Part shown: piece by piece, positions 1 to 8,000 of the stretch
How the letters are laid out: each line of letters opens with the position of its first letter
Numbering within the stretch: position 1 is the first letter of the stretch
DNA from: Spirochaetota bacterium
Lineage (GTDB): Bacteria > Spirochaetota > UBA4802 > JAFGJZ01
Length of the DNA: 14,375 nt
Assembly (NCBI GenBank): GCA_023396665.1
Contig: JAEWVL010000109.1
Location: 1-14,375 of the forward strand
Direction of reading: 5' to 3'
Notes under the pieces: generated by a model
Told to the model about the DNA's origin: nothing
Databases searched by the model: none
The model's input: the letters and a program-made list of their open reading frames with translations, nothing else
Translations under genes and position numbers: made by a program

Positions 1-2
1 CC

Positions 3-674
3 GCGCCAGTTCTATTCATTCTCGGTCTGGCAACAATGCTGGGCTCGCATTTCATTATTCCATCAGCACAGCATGTTGACACGCTGTATTCCCCGATCAT
101 GCGTCTGTTATTTATCGCGGGAAAAACACAGATTCTGGAAGTGGCCTATCCGGTCATGCCGTGGCTCAGCTTTGTCCTGTGGGGAATTGTCTTTGCCCGT
201 CTCATGAAAGCGAACGAAGGCAAAACGATGAACCTTAGTTCGCTGGTCGCGATCATACTGCTTCTTTTCTTCGCTGTCGCCAGAATCGGTTTTGGATGGG
301 GAGACCATCATCAGGCGCCTGATAACAGCTGGATGTCCATTCTGAATGTAAGCAAGTACCCTCCCAGCATCGCTTTCACCACGCTTACAATGGGGGTAAA
401 TCTGTTATTGCTTTTCCTGTTCTGGAAATTCAATCGCATACTCACACAAATACAGGCACATCTTGCAGCATTCGGCCGCACACCGCTGTTCTTTTACATT
501 TTGCATGTTCTGTTTTATCTTGCACTGGGAACAATCACCATGCATCTGAATCCTGGTTATACCGCACTGTATTTCACCTGGTTTTTGAGCCTGATCGTCA
601 TGTATCCAGTATGCCTTTGGTTTGGAAAAAAGAAAACACAATCAGAACCGGACGCACTCATAAGATTTTTTTAA
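3..674 (+). CDS. DUF1624 / heparan-alpha-glucosaminide N-acetyltransferase-like membrane protein, 3' part
   Basis: The reading frame is open from base 3 to the TAA at 672-674, so the true start lies left of the window; the first internal ATG (36) is not the start. The visible 223 residues are very hydrophobic, with about five membrane segments. Two stretches match the C-terminal half of the DUF1624 family: the 'NVSKYPPS' segment with a following helix (codons near 345-425) and 'FGRTPLFFYILHVLFY' (near 472-525), which in this family is the conserved GRxPLFFYxxH block. Family members are integral membrane proteins related to the lysosomal heparan-alpha-glucosaminide N-acetyltransferase and are thought to move acyl groups across the membrane; the bacterial substrate is generally unknown. 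The gene ends 44 bp before the next start, so co-transcription with the cassette downstream is possible but not shown. The family call is fairly safe, the function is not. Confidence 0.8.
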   Translation, partial: APVLFILGLATMLGSHFIIPSAQHVDTLYSPIMRLLFIAGKTQILEVAYPVMPWLSFVLWGIVFARLMKANEGKTMNLSSLVAIILLLFFAVARIGFGWGDHHQAPDNSWMSILNVSKYPPSIAFTTLTMGVNLLLLFLFWKFNRILTQIQAHLAAFGRTPLFFYILHVLFYLALGTITMHLNPGYTALYFTWFLSLIVMYPVCLWFGKKKTQSEPDALIRFF

Positions 675-708
675 GATCATCAAAAACATTATATGAAATA
701 AAATAAAT

Positions 709-712
709 GGAG
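709..712 (+). promoter_or_regulatory. Ribosome binding site that favours the ATG at 719
   Basis: GGAG lies 6 nt before the ATG at 719. It overlaps the earlier in-frame ATG at 707, which has only A/T-rich sequence upstream. Placing the start at 719 also gives a normal signal peptide without four extra N-terminal residues. Confidence 0.7.
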
Positions 713-718
713 AAAAAA

Positions 719-1402
719 ATGAAAACAACAATCACGGCATTGGCGCTCACACTGGCACTCTCGGTACCCGCATTCGCACTCAACGAGGCGCAACTGGACA
801 AAGTCACCGCTGACTACAGTGAAGCCGAAGGTCTGAAGCTGATCGAATCGGCTCCCTCCGGAGACGACGGCAAACTCTTTCGGGGCATTATTTATCACAA
901 TATTGCCAACGAGAGCAAGGGTAAATACGTAAAGGAAGCGGAAAACGAACTCATTCAGATCAAGGATAATGATCCGCTGGCACGCGCCTATTACGGCAGC
1001 CTTCTCACCGTCAAAGGCGGAGTTGCCGCAGATAACAAAAACCTTATCAGTGCCATCAAACTGCTGAAATCAGGTTTCGGAGAAATTGACAAAGCGGTCA
1101 CACTTGCCCCCGCCGACATCAACATCCGTTTTGTTCGATTGATTAATGCAATCGAATGTTCAGCATCTTCACCGGTTAAGCGCTACAAAATTGCGAAAGA
1201 GGATATCGGTTTTCTTCACAGCAAGGAAAGTTCACTCAGTGCAAACAACAAAGCTCTTCTTGCCTACTGGGAAGGGGAATATTTCCTCTCACAAAAGGAA
1301 GCATCACAAGCCATTGCCAGTTTTAGAAAAAGCATGGAACTCGCACCGCAGAGCGATTCGGCTGTGAAGGCTAAAAAGCGCATGGCTGATCTCAACGACT
1401 GA
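719..1402 (+). CDS. Secreted TPR-like (helical repeat) protein, first gene of the redox-like cassette
   Basis: This predicted protein has 227 aa. Residues 1-20 form a classic Sec signal peptide (MKT, hydrophobic ALALTLALSV core, cleavage after AFA), so the product should be periplasmic or secreted; no lipobox Cys is present. The rest is helical. The C-terminal part, about 176-212 (ALLAYWEGEYFLSQKEASQAI, then SFRKSMELAP), reads as a TPR unit, and an imperfect unit lies around 50-95. Residues about 84-165 resemble residues about 346-423 of the protein encoded at 3472-4935: both have AYxG, KGG, GF, a D, an L, DI, RL, A, S and P in the same order. This suggests two exported partners in one system. 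The next recognisable gene begins 106 bp downstream. The TPR-like fold is well supported; the role, perhaps scaffolding or substrate handling, is inference. Confidence 0.75.
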   Translation: MKTTITALALTLALSVPAFALNEAQLDKVTADYSEAEGLKLIESAPSGDDGKLFRGIIYHNIANESKGKYVKEAENELIQIKDNDPLARAYYGSLLTVKGGVAADNKNLISAIKLLKSGFGEIDKAVTLAPADINIRFVRLINAIECSASSPVKRYKIAKEDIGFLHSKESSLSANNKALLAYWEGEYFLSQKEASQAIASFRKSMELAPQSDSAVKAKKRMADLND

Positions 1403-1406
1403 TCAC

Positions 1407-1415
1407 AAAGGGTGA
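1407..1415 (+). promoter_or_regulatory. Shine-Dalgarno-like AAAGGGTGA without a start codon at the usual distance
   Basis: This strong purine-rich site follows the stop of the TPR-like gene. Seven nt downstream, where a start codon would be expected, the frame of the small membrane ORF has AAG (1423-1425) instead of ATG. The GTG at 1412 overlaps the site itself and cannot be served by it. Confidence 0.35.
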
Positions 1416-1471
1416 AGCTTCGAAGGTATTCATTACAGCCGCCAGTCTGGCAATTCTCAGTTTCGAAGCTT
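1415..1471 (+). repeat. Inverted repeat / possible hairpin between the first two cassette genes
   Basis: AAGCTTCGAA at 1415-1424 is the exact reverse complement of TTCGAAGCTT at 1462-1471, giving a 10-bp stem with a 37-nt loop. There is no T-run after it, so it does not look like a terminator. It could modulate coupling between the flanking genes or mRNA stability. Confidence 0.3.
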
Positions 1472-1512
1472 TCCTCTTCAGCAAAATTACAAACAAGGAT
1501 ACTACAAAATGA
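1423..1512 (+). pseudogene. Possible 29-residue single-pass membrane miniprotein lacking a canonical start
   Basis: Frame 1 between the TPR-like gene and the TauE-like gene encodes VFITAASLAILSFEAFLF followed by SKITNKDTTK and a stop. This is a clean transmembrane helix with a polar, lysine-containing tail. Its TGA (1510-1512) overlaps the ATG of the next gene as ATGA, the typical arrangement of translationally coupled genes, and a good ribosome binding site sits 7 nt before codon AAG 1423. After the in-frame stop at 1387 there is no ATG, GTG or TTG in this frame, only CTG 1399, ATC 1402 and ATT 1432. One base change (AAG from ATG) would explain this as a lost start or a sequencing error; a rare start codon is also possible. 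I do not recognise the peptide. Chance is a real alternative because the ORF is so short. Confidence 0.35.
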
Positions 1513-2147
1513 TTATCGATGCACTCCTTTTGGGATTATCTTCGGGAAGCTACTGCGTGATGTTTTGTGCTCCCGTACTGGTTCCATGGTTTTTTTCAAA
1601 ACGAATTGAATCGGCGAAACAAAATTCTGTCTACCTCGCCTGTTATCTTACGGGAAGACTCTGCGGCTACATACTGCTCGGCATAATTGCCGGCATTCTT
1701 GGCGCCTACGCAGCAGGCTATCTGCCTCTGGCTGCCGAACGGAGCATCTCCGGAATATCTATGACAGTTTCCGGAACGCTTCTCATCATCTCAGGTATAT
1801 ACGCACTGCACGGAAAATGCAAATTCGCCGGACGTGTCGCAGACTCGGCGACAGGTGCGGCACTTCTCGGTTTTCTCTCGGGAATGCGTTTTTGCCCGCC
1901 GCTTTTCGCGGCCGCAACACGTGTATTTGGCGGCAACATCGGAGCCATCAGCGGCGGTTTTTACTTTATACTGTTTTTCATCGGAAGTTCATTATATTTT
2001 GCCCCCTTTCTGCTCGTCTATAAATGCGGCAAGGCTCCCGACTATGTACGATTCGGTGCACGTGTTCTTTCAATAATGATAGGTTGTTATTTCGTGATAT
2101 TTCTTGGTATCCCCGCACTTATCGCGGGCATCAGGGCAATGGGGTAA
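1509..2147 (+). CDS. TauE/SafE- or CcdA/DsbD-like polytopic membrane protein
   Basis: The predicted protein has 212 aa and about six transmembrane helices (roughly 3-28, 40-68, 80-100, 114-138, 147-170, 183-205). The arrangement is two similar halves. Helix 1 carries GLSSGSYCVMFCAPVLVP with Cys16 and Cys20 next to a Pro; helix 4 carries GFLSGMRFCPP with Cys129. Gly-rich 'LxSG' starts with paired membrane cysteines are known from the small UreH/TauE/SafE-like and DsbD/CcdA-like families, some of which pass electrons from cytoplasm to periplasm through membrane thiols while others export anions or metals. AAGGA at 1495-1499 lies 9 nt before the ATG. The gene is followed 5 nt later by the 4Fe-4S gene, which suggests an electron-handling role over pure anion export; that is inference. 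Family placement is moderately sure, substrate unknown. Confidence 0.7.
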   Translation: MIIDALLLGLSSGSYCVMFCAPVLVPWFFSKRIESAKQNSVYLACYLTGRLCGYILLGIIAGILGAYAAGYLPLAAERSISGISMTVSGTLLIISGIYALHGKCKFAGRVADSATGAALLGFLSGMRFCPPLFAAATRVFGGNIGAISGGFYFILFFIGSSLYFAPFLLVYKCGKAPDYVRFGARVLSIMIGCYFVIFLGIPALIAGIRAMG

Positions 2148-2152
2148 GCGAC

Positions 2153-3382
2153 ATGAAACAATTCAAACAACTATTGCTGTCTTTGTTTGTGAAGAATGAC
2201 AAAGGTGCGAGTCCTGCCATAATTGCGATAACAACAGTGGTAATGGCCTACTATGTTTCCTTTTTTCAGATACTGATACAAAGCGGAACGGAACGAACTG
2301 CCGGCATCATCACCGCAGCATATTTCATCGCACTTTTTGCAATAATGATGAAAACAGGTAACTTCTCGAAGTATCGCAACATTTTTGTCATCAGTGCAAG
2401 TTTGATGATGGTACCCTCTTTTATTAACATCATGATAGAAGAACGCGGAACAATGATGATACAGGCGGATACGATTATCAACAATGAGAATCCATTCTGC
2501 CACATTGTCTTTACAATGGTCACGATACCAGCAATTCTCAAACAGGGAATAATTTTTCCAGCCCGCCTGACGGGGCATTTTGCTTCGGTGTACTCGATGC
2601 TTGTAATATGGCTGGTCGCGGCTCTGGTCTTCGGCCGCGGCTGGTGTTCCTGGGTTTGCTTTTATTCGGGGTGGGATTCTTGCTTCTCCTCTATCGGGAA
2701 AAAACCCTTAGTGAAACTCGATCTTAAAAACAACAAACTGCGCTACTTCAATTTCACCATGCTCGCTTTTGTAGCGCTCGCAAGTCTGCCCGCGTTGAGC
2801 GTTGTCTATTGCGAATTGCTCTGTCCTTTCAAACTGGTAACCGAATTTGAAGCGCCGGTAGACCTGTTTTCCATCGTGGCTTTTGCACTTATGATAATCA
2901 CCTTTCTTGTACTGATTGTCGTCATGCCCTTTCTGACAAAAAAACGTTTTCAGTGTATGTGCTTCTGCCCCTTCGGCGCAATGCAGTCGCTCTTCAATAA
3001 AATATCGTTTTTCAGGGTGCGCTTCGACAAGGACAAATGTACAAAATGCGGAGCCTGTGCGGCAGTTTGCCCCACACTTTCGATCTCACAGGAATTTCTT
3101 GCGAATGACAAACTCAGCATGCCGCTGACCTGCACGATGTGCGGCCGTTGCTTTAGCGTGTGCAAAAACGGCGCGATATCATATTCATTTCTCGGTCTGC
3201 CATTACCGGCAGTCACGATCGGTGATGTGAATTCCATAAGAAATACCCTGAGAAATTTTATGTGTGAATTGCTCTCACCCCAGACACTGTTTCCATTTGC
3301 GGCATTTCTTTTCGGAACAATTGTGTCGGGTAGTTTTATACGCATGACGTTTAAATTATTCATCGAGCATTTCATCCATTGA
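2153..3382 (+). CDS. Polytopic membrane 4Fe-4S protein, NapH/NosR/CcoG-like
   Basis: The predicted protein has 409 aa. I choose the ATG at 2153, 5 nt after the stop of the upstream gene; the frame is open further left but overlaps that gene. Membrane helices lie near 20-42, 50-66, 76-94, 144-162, 200-220, 238-262 and 379-396. Cysteine groups are GRGWCxxxC with C177 (C165, C169), CELLCP (C220, C224) and CMCFCPFG (C268, C270, C272), all typical of the membrane core of NapH/NosR-type proteins. They are followed by a soluble double [4Fe-4S] ferredoxin segment: CTKCGACAAVCP (296-307) and CTMCGRCFSVCK (327-338). Family members carry electrons between the quinone pool or cytoplasmic donors and periplasmic acceptors. 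Oddities: the first motif reads CF instead of CP at residue 169, and an extra C-terminal helix is present. The iron-sulfur membrane call is firm; the partner is not identified. Confidence 0.88.
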   Translation: MKQFKQLLLSLFVKNDKGASPAIIAITTVVMAYYVSFFQILIQSGTERTAGIITAAYFIALFAIMMKTGNFSKYRNIFVISASLMMVPSFINIMIEERGTMMIQADTIINNENPFCHIVFTMVTIPAILKQGIIFPARLTGHFASVYSMLVIWLVAALVFGRGWCSWVCFYSGWDSCFSSIGKKPLVKLDLKNNKLRYFNFTMLAFVALASLPALSVVYCELLCPFKLVTEFEAPVDLFSIVAFALMIITFLVLIVVMPFLTKKRFQCMCFCPFGAMQSLFNKISFFRVRFDKDKCTKCGACAAVCPTLSISQEFLANDKLSMPLTCTMCGRCFSVCKNGAISYSFLGLPLPAVTIGDVNSIRNTLRNFMCELLSPQTLFPFAAFLFGTIVSGSFIRMTFKLFIEHFIH

Positions 3383-3427
3383 ATCATTAAGAAAAACCCT
3401 TTCGAGCAAAAAGACTGCACGTATGAA

Positions 3428-3441
3428 GAATTGGGCAATTC
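3428..3441. repeat. Perfect inverted repeat GAATTG-GG-CAATTC
   Basis: A 14-bp inverted repeat with a 2-nt centre lies in the 89-bp gap before the last cassette gene, 30 nt upstream of its ATG. It might be a protein-binding site, since a hairpin with a 2-nt loop would be strained. A chance occurrence is possible. Confidence 0.25.
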
Positions 3442-3471
3442 AATACAGACGTATCAAGTACAGGTGAGAAT

Positions 3472-4935
3472 ATGACAAAAGAAAGAATTAAAAGCATAGC
3501 GATCTCGATAGCGGCACTTTTCGTTACCGTTTCTGTCCCTGTCAGTTTTATCTTCGGATCGAATATACAATCGTTTTTAAAAAAGGCCTTGAAACTGCAC
3601 ATTAGCGCCGAGTTAGCAGGCGGCGAAACGATCATGAGCGCTTACGACCCTCTTGGCGATGACAAGGGAATCGGCACCTTCAGCTATCCTTATGCTGATG
3701 TTTTCAGTGAGGGTTCGCTCGATCTGATAAAATACACCGTTCATCGTCCTGTAAACGACTACCGCAGCGGCCACTACTGGCAGTGCGGGATCGTTCTGGG
3801 AAACACATCCCCTGATACAGGGTATCCCTTCGCCGCCGTACGCGTATCTGTCTATATCGATACCGATGGAAAACAATCCGGTTCGACAAAGGGTCTGCCC
3901 GGAAACGAGGATCTCGTTTTTGACCCCGAGCACCCCTGGGATTTCGCCGTAGTAATTAATGGGTATTCAACGGCCTGCGAAATACATTATGCAGACGGCA
4001 GCCCTTCGGACACGGCTTCGGTTCTGTTCATTGCGAAAAACCGCAGAATTGTGATTCGTTTTCCCCTCAACGCAAAACCGGTTGAAAGGGTTCTGGCCGG
4101 CTCGGACAGCTGGCATTATGTGTTTACGCAGGGCTACGACCGCCTTTCTCCCGATACAATTCTTCCGGTAAAAGAGTTTGCTTCGTTCAGAAGCGGAGGC
4201 GGCAACAGCGACGCTGCGCCGGCAATCTACGATATCATCACGGATACATCTGCGTCTTCCGAAGAGAACCCTTTACTCGCTGATTTTCTTATCCCCCTGC
4301 ATTGTTCACCAGCTTCTGCAGCGACTGGAGTCGATCTGGAATTACTGAAAGAACAAAGCGATGAGTGGCTCAGCCGGACACCTCCCGAAACTGTGGATAA
4401 CTTGGCCGACAGCGGTATTGACGAAGGAAGTTTTGAGCACGGACTTGCACTTTTCAATGCCGGCAAGTACGATGATGCCGAGAGAATACTTCTTAAATTG
4501 GAAAAAAACTGCGAGTGTCTTGCCTATATGGGTGCGATAACGGCGATGAAGGGGGGACAGACCGAAGACCTCTTCGAATCGGTCGAATTTGTTAACAAAG
4601 GATTCATGATGATGGATGAATCATATGAGCTCGTGAGTAACGATATTGAGTACATTACTGCACGCCTGTGCAGAGCGAATACCTCTATTGCTGTTCCCGA
4701 AGATGTTTTTCACAGGTGTGCGCAAGCCTCTGTTGATTTCGAGGAAGCTGCGATAAAATTGCAGCAGCTCGGCAGCGATAAATCGGAAGTCTCCGATATT
4801 CTCGTAAAGGCCGCCATCTGTGCTGATCGTGCGGGAGATCAGGGCAACAGCGAGCGCCTGTTTGTTCAGGCGGGTTCTCTCGGATTCAGCCCCTATGGCA
4901 AATACGAAGCGGCCGTGAGAGGAATATTTCTCTGA
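3472..4935 (+). CDS. Membrane-anchored Glucodextran_C (DOMON-like) protein with a TPR-like C-terminus
   Basis: The predicted protein has 487 aa; AGGTGA at 3462-3467 precedes the ATG. Residues 7-30 form one hydrophobic segment, a signal peptide or anchor. Residues about 55-265 match the Glucodextran_C module seen at the C-terminus of glucodextranases and some pullulanases: DPLGDDKGIGTFSYP (59-73), VYIDTDG (127-133), LPG (142-144), PWDFAVVINGY (155-165), W..VF..GYD (214-223) and a Gly-rich SGGG (241-244) before 'APAIYDII'. This fold belongs to the DOMON/CBM9-like group, whose members bind sugars or haem. Residues about 317-475 are helical, with a TPR-like start (HGLALFNAGKYDDAERIL). Part of this tail resembles the secreted protein at 719-1402. 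No glycosidase catalytic domain is present. It lies in the same cassette as the 4Fe-4S and TauE-like genes, so it may be the extracytoplasmic ligand-binding arm; this is inference. The Glucodextran_C match is by eye but strong. Confidence 0.78.
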   Translation: MTKERIKSIAISIAALFVTVSVPVSFIFGSNIQSFLKKALKLHISAELAGGETIMSAYDPLGDDKGIGTFSYPYADVFSEGSLDLIKYTVHRPVNDYRSGHYWQCGIVLGNTSPDTGYPFAAVRVSVYIDTDGKQSGSTKGLPGNEDLVFDPEHPWDFAVVINGYSTACEIHYADGSPSDTASVLFIAKNRRIVIRFPLNAKPVERVLAGSDSWHYVFTQGYDRLSPDTILPVKEFASFRSGGGNSDAAPAIYDIITDTSASSEENPLLADFLIPLHCSPASAATGVDLELLKEQSDEWLSRTPPETVDNLADSGIDEGSFEHGLALFNAGKYDDAERILLKLEKNCECLAYMGAITAMKGGQTEDLFESVEFVNKGFMMMDESYELVSNDIEYITARLCRANTSIAVPEDVFHRCAQASVDFEEAAIKLQQLGSDKSEVSDILVKAAICADRAGDQGNSERLFVQAGSLGFSPYGKYEAAVRGIFL

Positions 4936-4978
4936 TTATGCCCGGGCCGCTCATGAGCTCAGATTTTTCACACAATAC

Positions 4979-5019
4979 GCAAAAAAGCCTGCGACCGGTT
5001 TGGTCGCAGGCTTTTTTGC
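4979..5019. terminator. Strong bidirectional rho-independent terminator
   Basis: An 18-bp perfect stem (4979-4996 with 5002-5019) encloses a 5-nt loop. Its GC-rich core GCCTGCGACC is flanked by six A on the left and six T on the right, so it works as a terminator on either strand. It separates the cassette ending at 4935 from the convergent RND gene ending at 5046. Confidence 0.93.
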
Positions 5020-5045
5020 CGCAGTGTATGACCGATAAAGACTGT

Positions 5046-8000
5046 TCAGTACAGCTCCCGTTTCATCTTGATACCGAAGAAACCCAGAAACGAAGCAACC
5101 TTGTGTTTTATATCCTCTGCAATATGATAGAAACAGGGGACAAGCACCAAGGTGATGACCGTAGCAAATATCAATCCGTAGCCGTAGGTCAAAGCAAGCG
5201 GCTGCACAAAATAGTTGCGATCCCCGAAACTGAAAAGGCCGAAGAACCTGATACCGCTGTATATCGTTGGTATCAAACCGAGAACGGTTGTTCCTGTCGT
5301 AAGAATGATGGGACGAAGGCGCAGCATTCCCGCTTCGGCGATGGCATCAATCGTCTTTAAGCCTTCGGACCGTTTTATGTTGATAAACTCGACGAGTGTG
5401 ACGGTGCTGCTCACCAGACCGCCCGCGAGTGAAAAGAATGCGATCATGCCGTTGAAAGAAAGCGGCTGCCCGTGAGTGCTCACTCCGAACATGATGCCCA
5501 CCATCGCGAAGGGAATCGATATCATAACGACAACAGGAGTAAGAAGCGACTTAAAGAAGACCGAGAGCACGATGTAGATAACCAGAACCGAAATCATGAA
5601 AAGATTGCCGAGCTCACTCATACTCTTCTGCGTATCCTCCTGCTCGCCGCCGTAACTGACTTCGTAATCGGGATATCTGCTCGATATGTCACGGAACATT
5701 GCCGCCAGCTTTCTGTTCACGCTGACCGAGTCAGTCTTCTTCGTATCGACATAGGCCTGCACCTGTACAAGGCGTTTGTAGTTGAGCCTGTTTATCTGCG
5801 AATAGCCCGGTTCGATGCTCTTCTTCGTCACCTCCTGCAGGGGAATCAACCCTCCCCTGCCGTTGGAAACCATCACGTTGTCAAGGCTCTCGCGGCTTCG
5901 TCTGAACGAATCGTCAAATCGAACGCGAACATCGATATCCTCGTCTCCGATCTTGACGTTTGTTGCGACCGCCCCTTCATATGAGGCGTTCAGCGCACTG
6001 CCAAGCTGCGCGACGGAGACATAGGTACGTGCGGCCATCGCATCATCAACAGAGTATCGAATCTCTTCTTTTCCATCCTCCAGATCCGTCGTTATATCAT
6101 AGACACCATCGATGGTTTTGAGCGCTTCGGTGTATTCGCGCACGATTTTTTCAATAGTTTCGAAGCTTTCACCCCTGATCTCGACGTTGACCGGCTTTCC
6201 GACCGGAGGACCGGACTCATTGAGTTCGATGCTGAACACAAGATCCTTGTCAATTACACCGGCTTTTTGCGCCTCGATCATACGCTCGCGAATCTCATTT
6301 TCAATCACATCGGCCGAACGTTCCCGTTCTTTTTCGCGTGTCAGATTCACATAGATCGTCGACTTGTTCGTTCCCTGACCCGGTCGAGGATCGAGAATAT
6401 TGTTGTACTCGATACCGGTTCTGCAATACAGACTCTTGAGTTCGGTATCGGGCAAGGTCAGAATGATGGTCTCAATCTTCTTTACCTCTTCGAGGTTCTT
6501 GTCAAGCGTACGTGATATCGGCAGATAGGTCTTGATAGTCATGCTCTCGGCTCCTCCCCCCGGCATGAAAACGAAGGGATACCAGCCCATAACAAGGGGG
6601 CCGACCGAACAAACCAGCAATATAAACAAAATCAATACGGTTAGATAGCGCAGCTTCAAGGCACCCTTGATAAACACAAGATAACGCCGCTGAAGTTTTC
6701 CAACAAAGCCTTTTTCGATATGCTCGCCATCACCGAGCTCCAGCGATTTGGGAACTTTTTTCTCCTCTTTCGAGAACATCTTGATGAATGTCGGCATGAG
6801 AAATATCGCGACAACCCACGATGCGCTCAGACAGATCATAATCATGAATGGAATGTACTTGATAAACTTACCCACGAGACCGGTCAGCATCAGCAAAGGA
6901 ACAAATGAGGCGGAGGTACAGATGAATGAGACGGTCACCGGAAAAAATATCTCGTGCGTTCCCTTGAGAATCGCCTCGCGCTTCTCAAGACCCATCTCGA
7001 TATAGCGGTGACAGTTCTCGGTCACGACGATACCGAAATCGACTATCATCCCCAGAACCATGATCATGCCGAAGAGGCTGATAACGTTCAGATTAATGTC
7101 GAAAATGGACATGAATATAAAGGCCACCAGAAACACCAGCGGAATCGTCAAAGTGACAAGGCTCGACATGCGCGGGCCGAGAAAGACCAGCAGGATCAGC
7201 GCACAAAGAACAAAGCCGACCTCGGCACTGCTGACGACGGTACTGATCGTATTCTCCGTAAATTCGCTTGTATCGTCGAAAAGCAGAAGGGTGACTTCAT
7301 CCGAATGGGGATACTTGAAATTCCTGATATCATCTTTGATTTTCGTCGCGAGAGTGATCTCGTCCATACTCCGTTTTTTGAAGACCTGAAAAACAATCGC
7401 ATTTTTACCATTAATCCGTTCGAGAATTTCCGGCTCTTCGAAGGTATCCGAAACACGGGCCATATCGCCGATCTTCGTCTCAAAACCGTTGTCATTGGCC
7501 AGAACAACCTGTTCCTTTATTTCTTCGACATTCGAATATTGCCCCTTCATTCGCAGAACATACTCGTCCTCTCCGATACGAAGCGGCCCTCCGGGAATAT
7601 CCATATTGCGGTTTTTCAGTGTGTTGATGATGTCGTTAATGGCAAATCGGTAGTTTTCAAGCAGCTTCGGATTTACTTCGACCAGAAACTCTTTATCAAG
7701 ATATCCGTCATTCGTTACTTCGGCGACACCGTCAAAGGCATAGAGATAATCCTCCAGTTTTTTGCCGACCTCGCGAAGTTTCGCGTAGGGAACATCGCCG
7801 TTTTTTCCGTATACGGCGACTCGCATGACATCTGTCTTGTCAACCTTGATCTCCTTTACAACAGGCTCTTCAGCATTTGAGGGAAGATCGCTCACCGAGT
7901 CGACAGCATCCTTGATATTCTGTATCGCCTCTTTCTTATCAGCGTATTCATCGTCGAGATACACGGCCAGCACCGATACGTTTTCGATGTTATAACCGCG

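Noticed and set aside
2024..2152. N-terminal extension of the 4Fe-4S protein
   Set aside because: It overlaps the end of the TauE-like gene, and the extension is Cys/Arg-rich and non-homologous; the ATG at 2153 gives a normal start.
3423..3467. 14-codon frame MKNWAIQYRRIKYR before the Glucodextran_C gene
   Set aside because: Too short, no ribosome binding site, and it covers an inverted repeat; likely chance.
4949..4958. 10-bp palindrome GCTCATGAGC after the cassette
   Set aside because: Short, isolated and downstream of the last gene; expected by chance.
4938..5360. Open frame on the + strand after the cassette
   Set aside because: It runs through the terminator and then antisense to the RND gene; no ribosome binding site or family features.
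6954..7880. 308-codon open frame antisense to the RND gene
   Set aside because: Composition is that of a shadow frame (His/Asn/Arg-rich, no motif), while the opposite strand has a clear RND protein.
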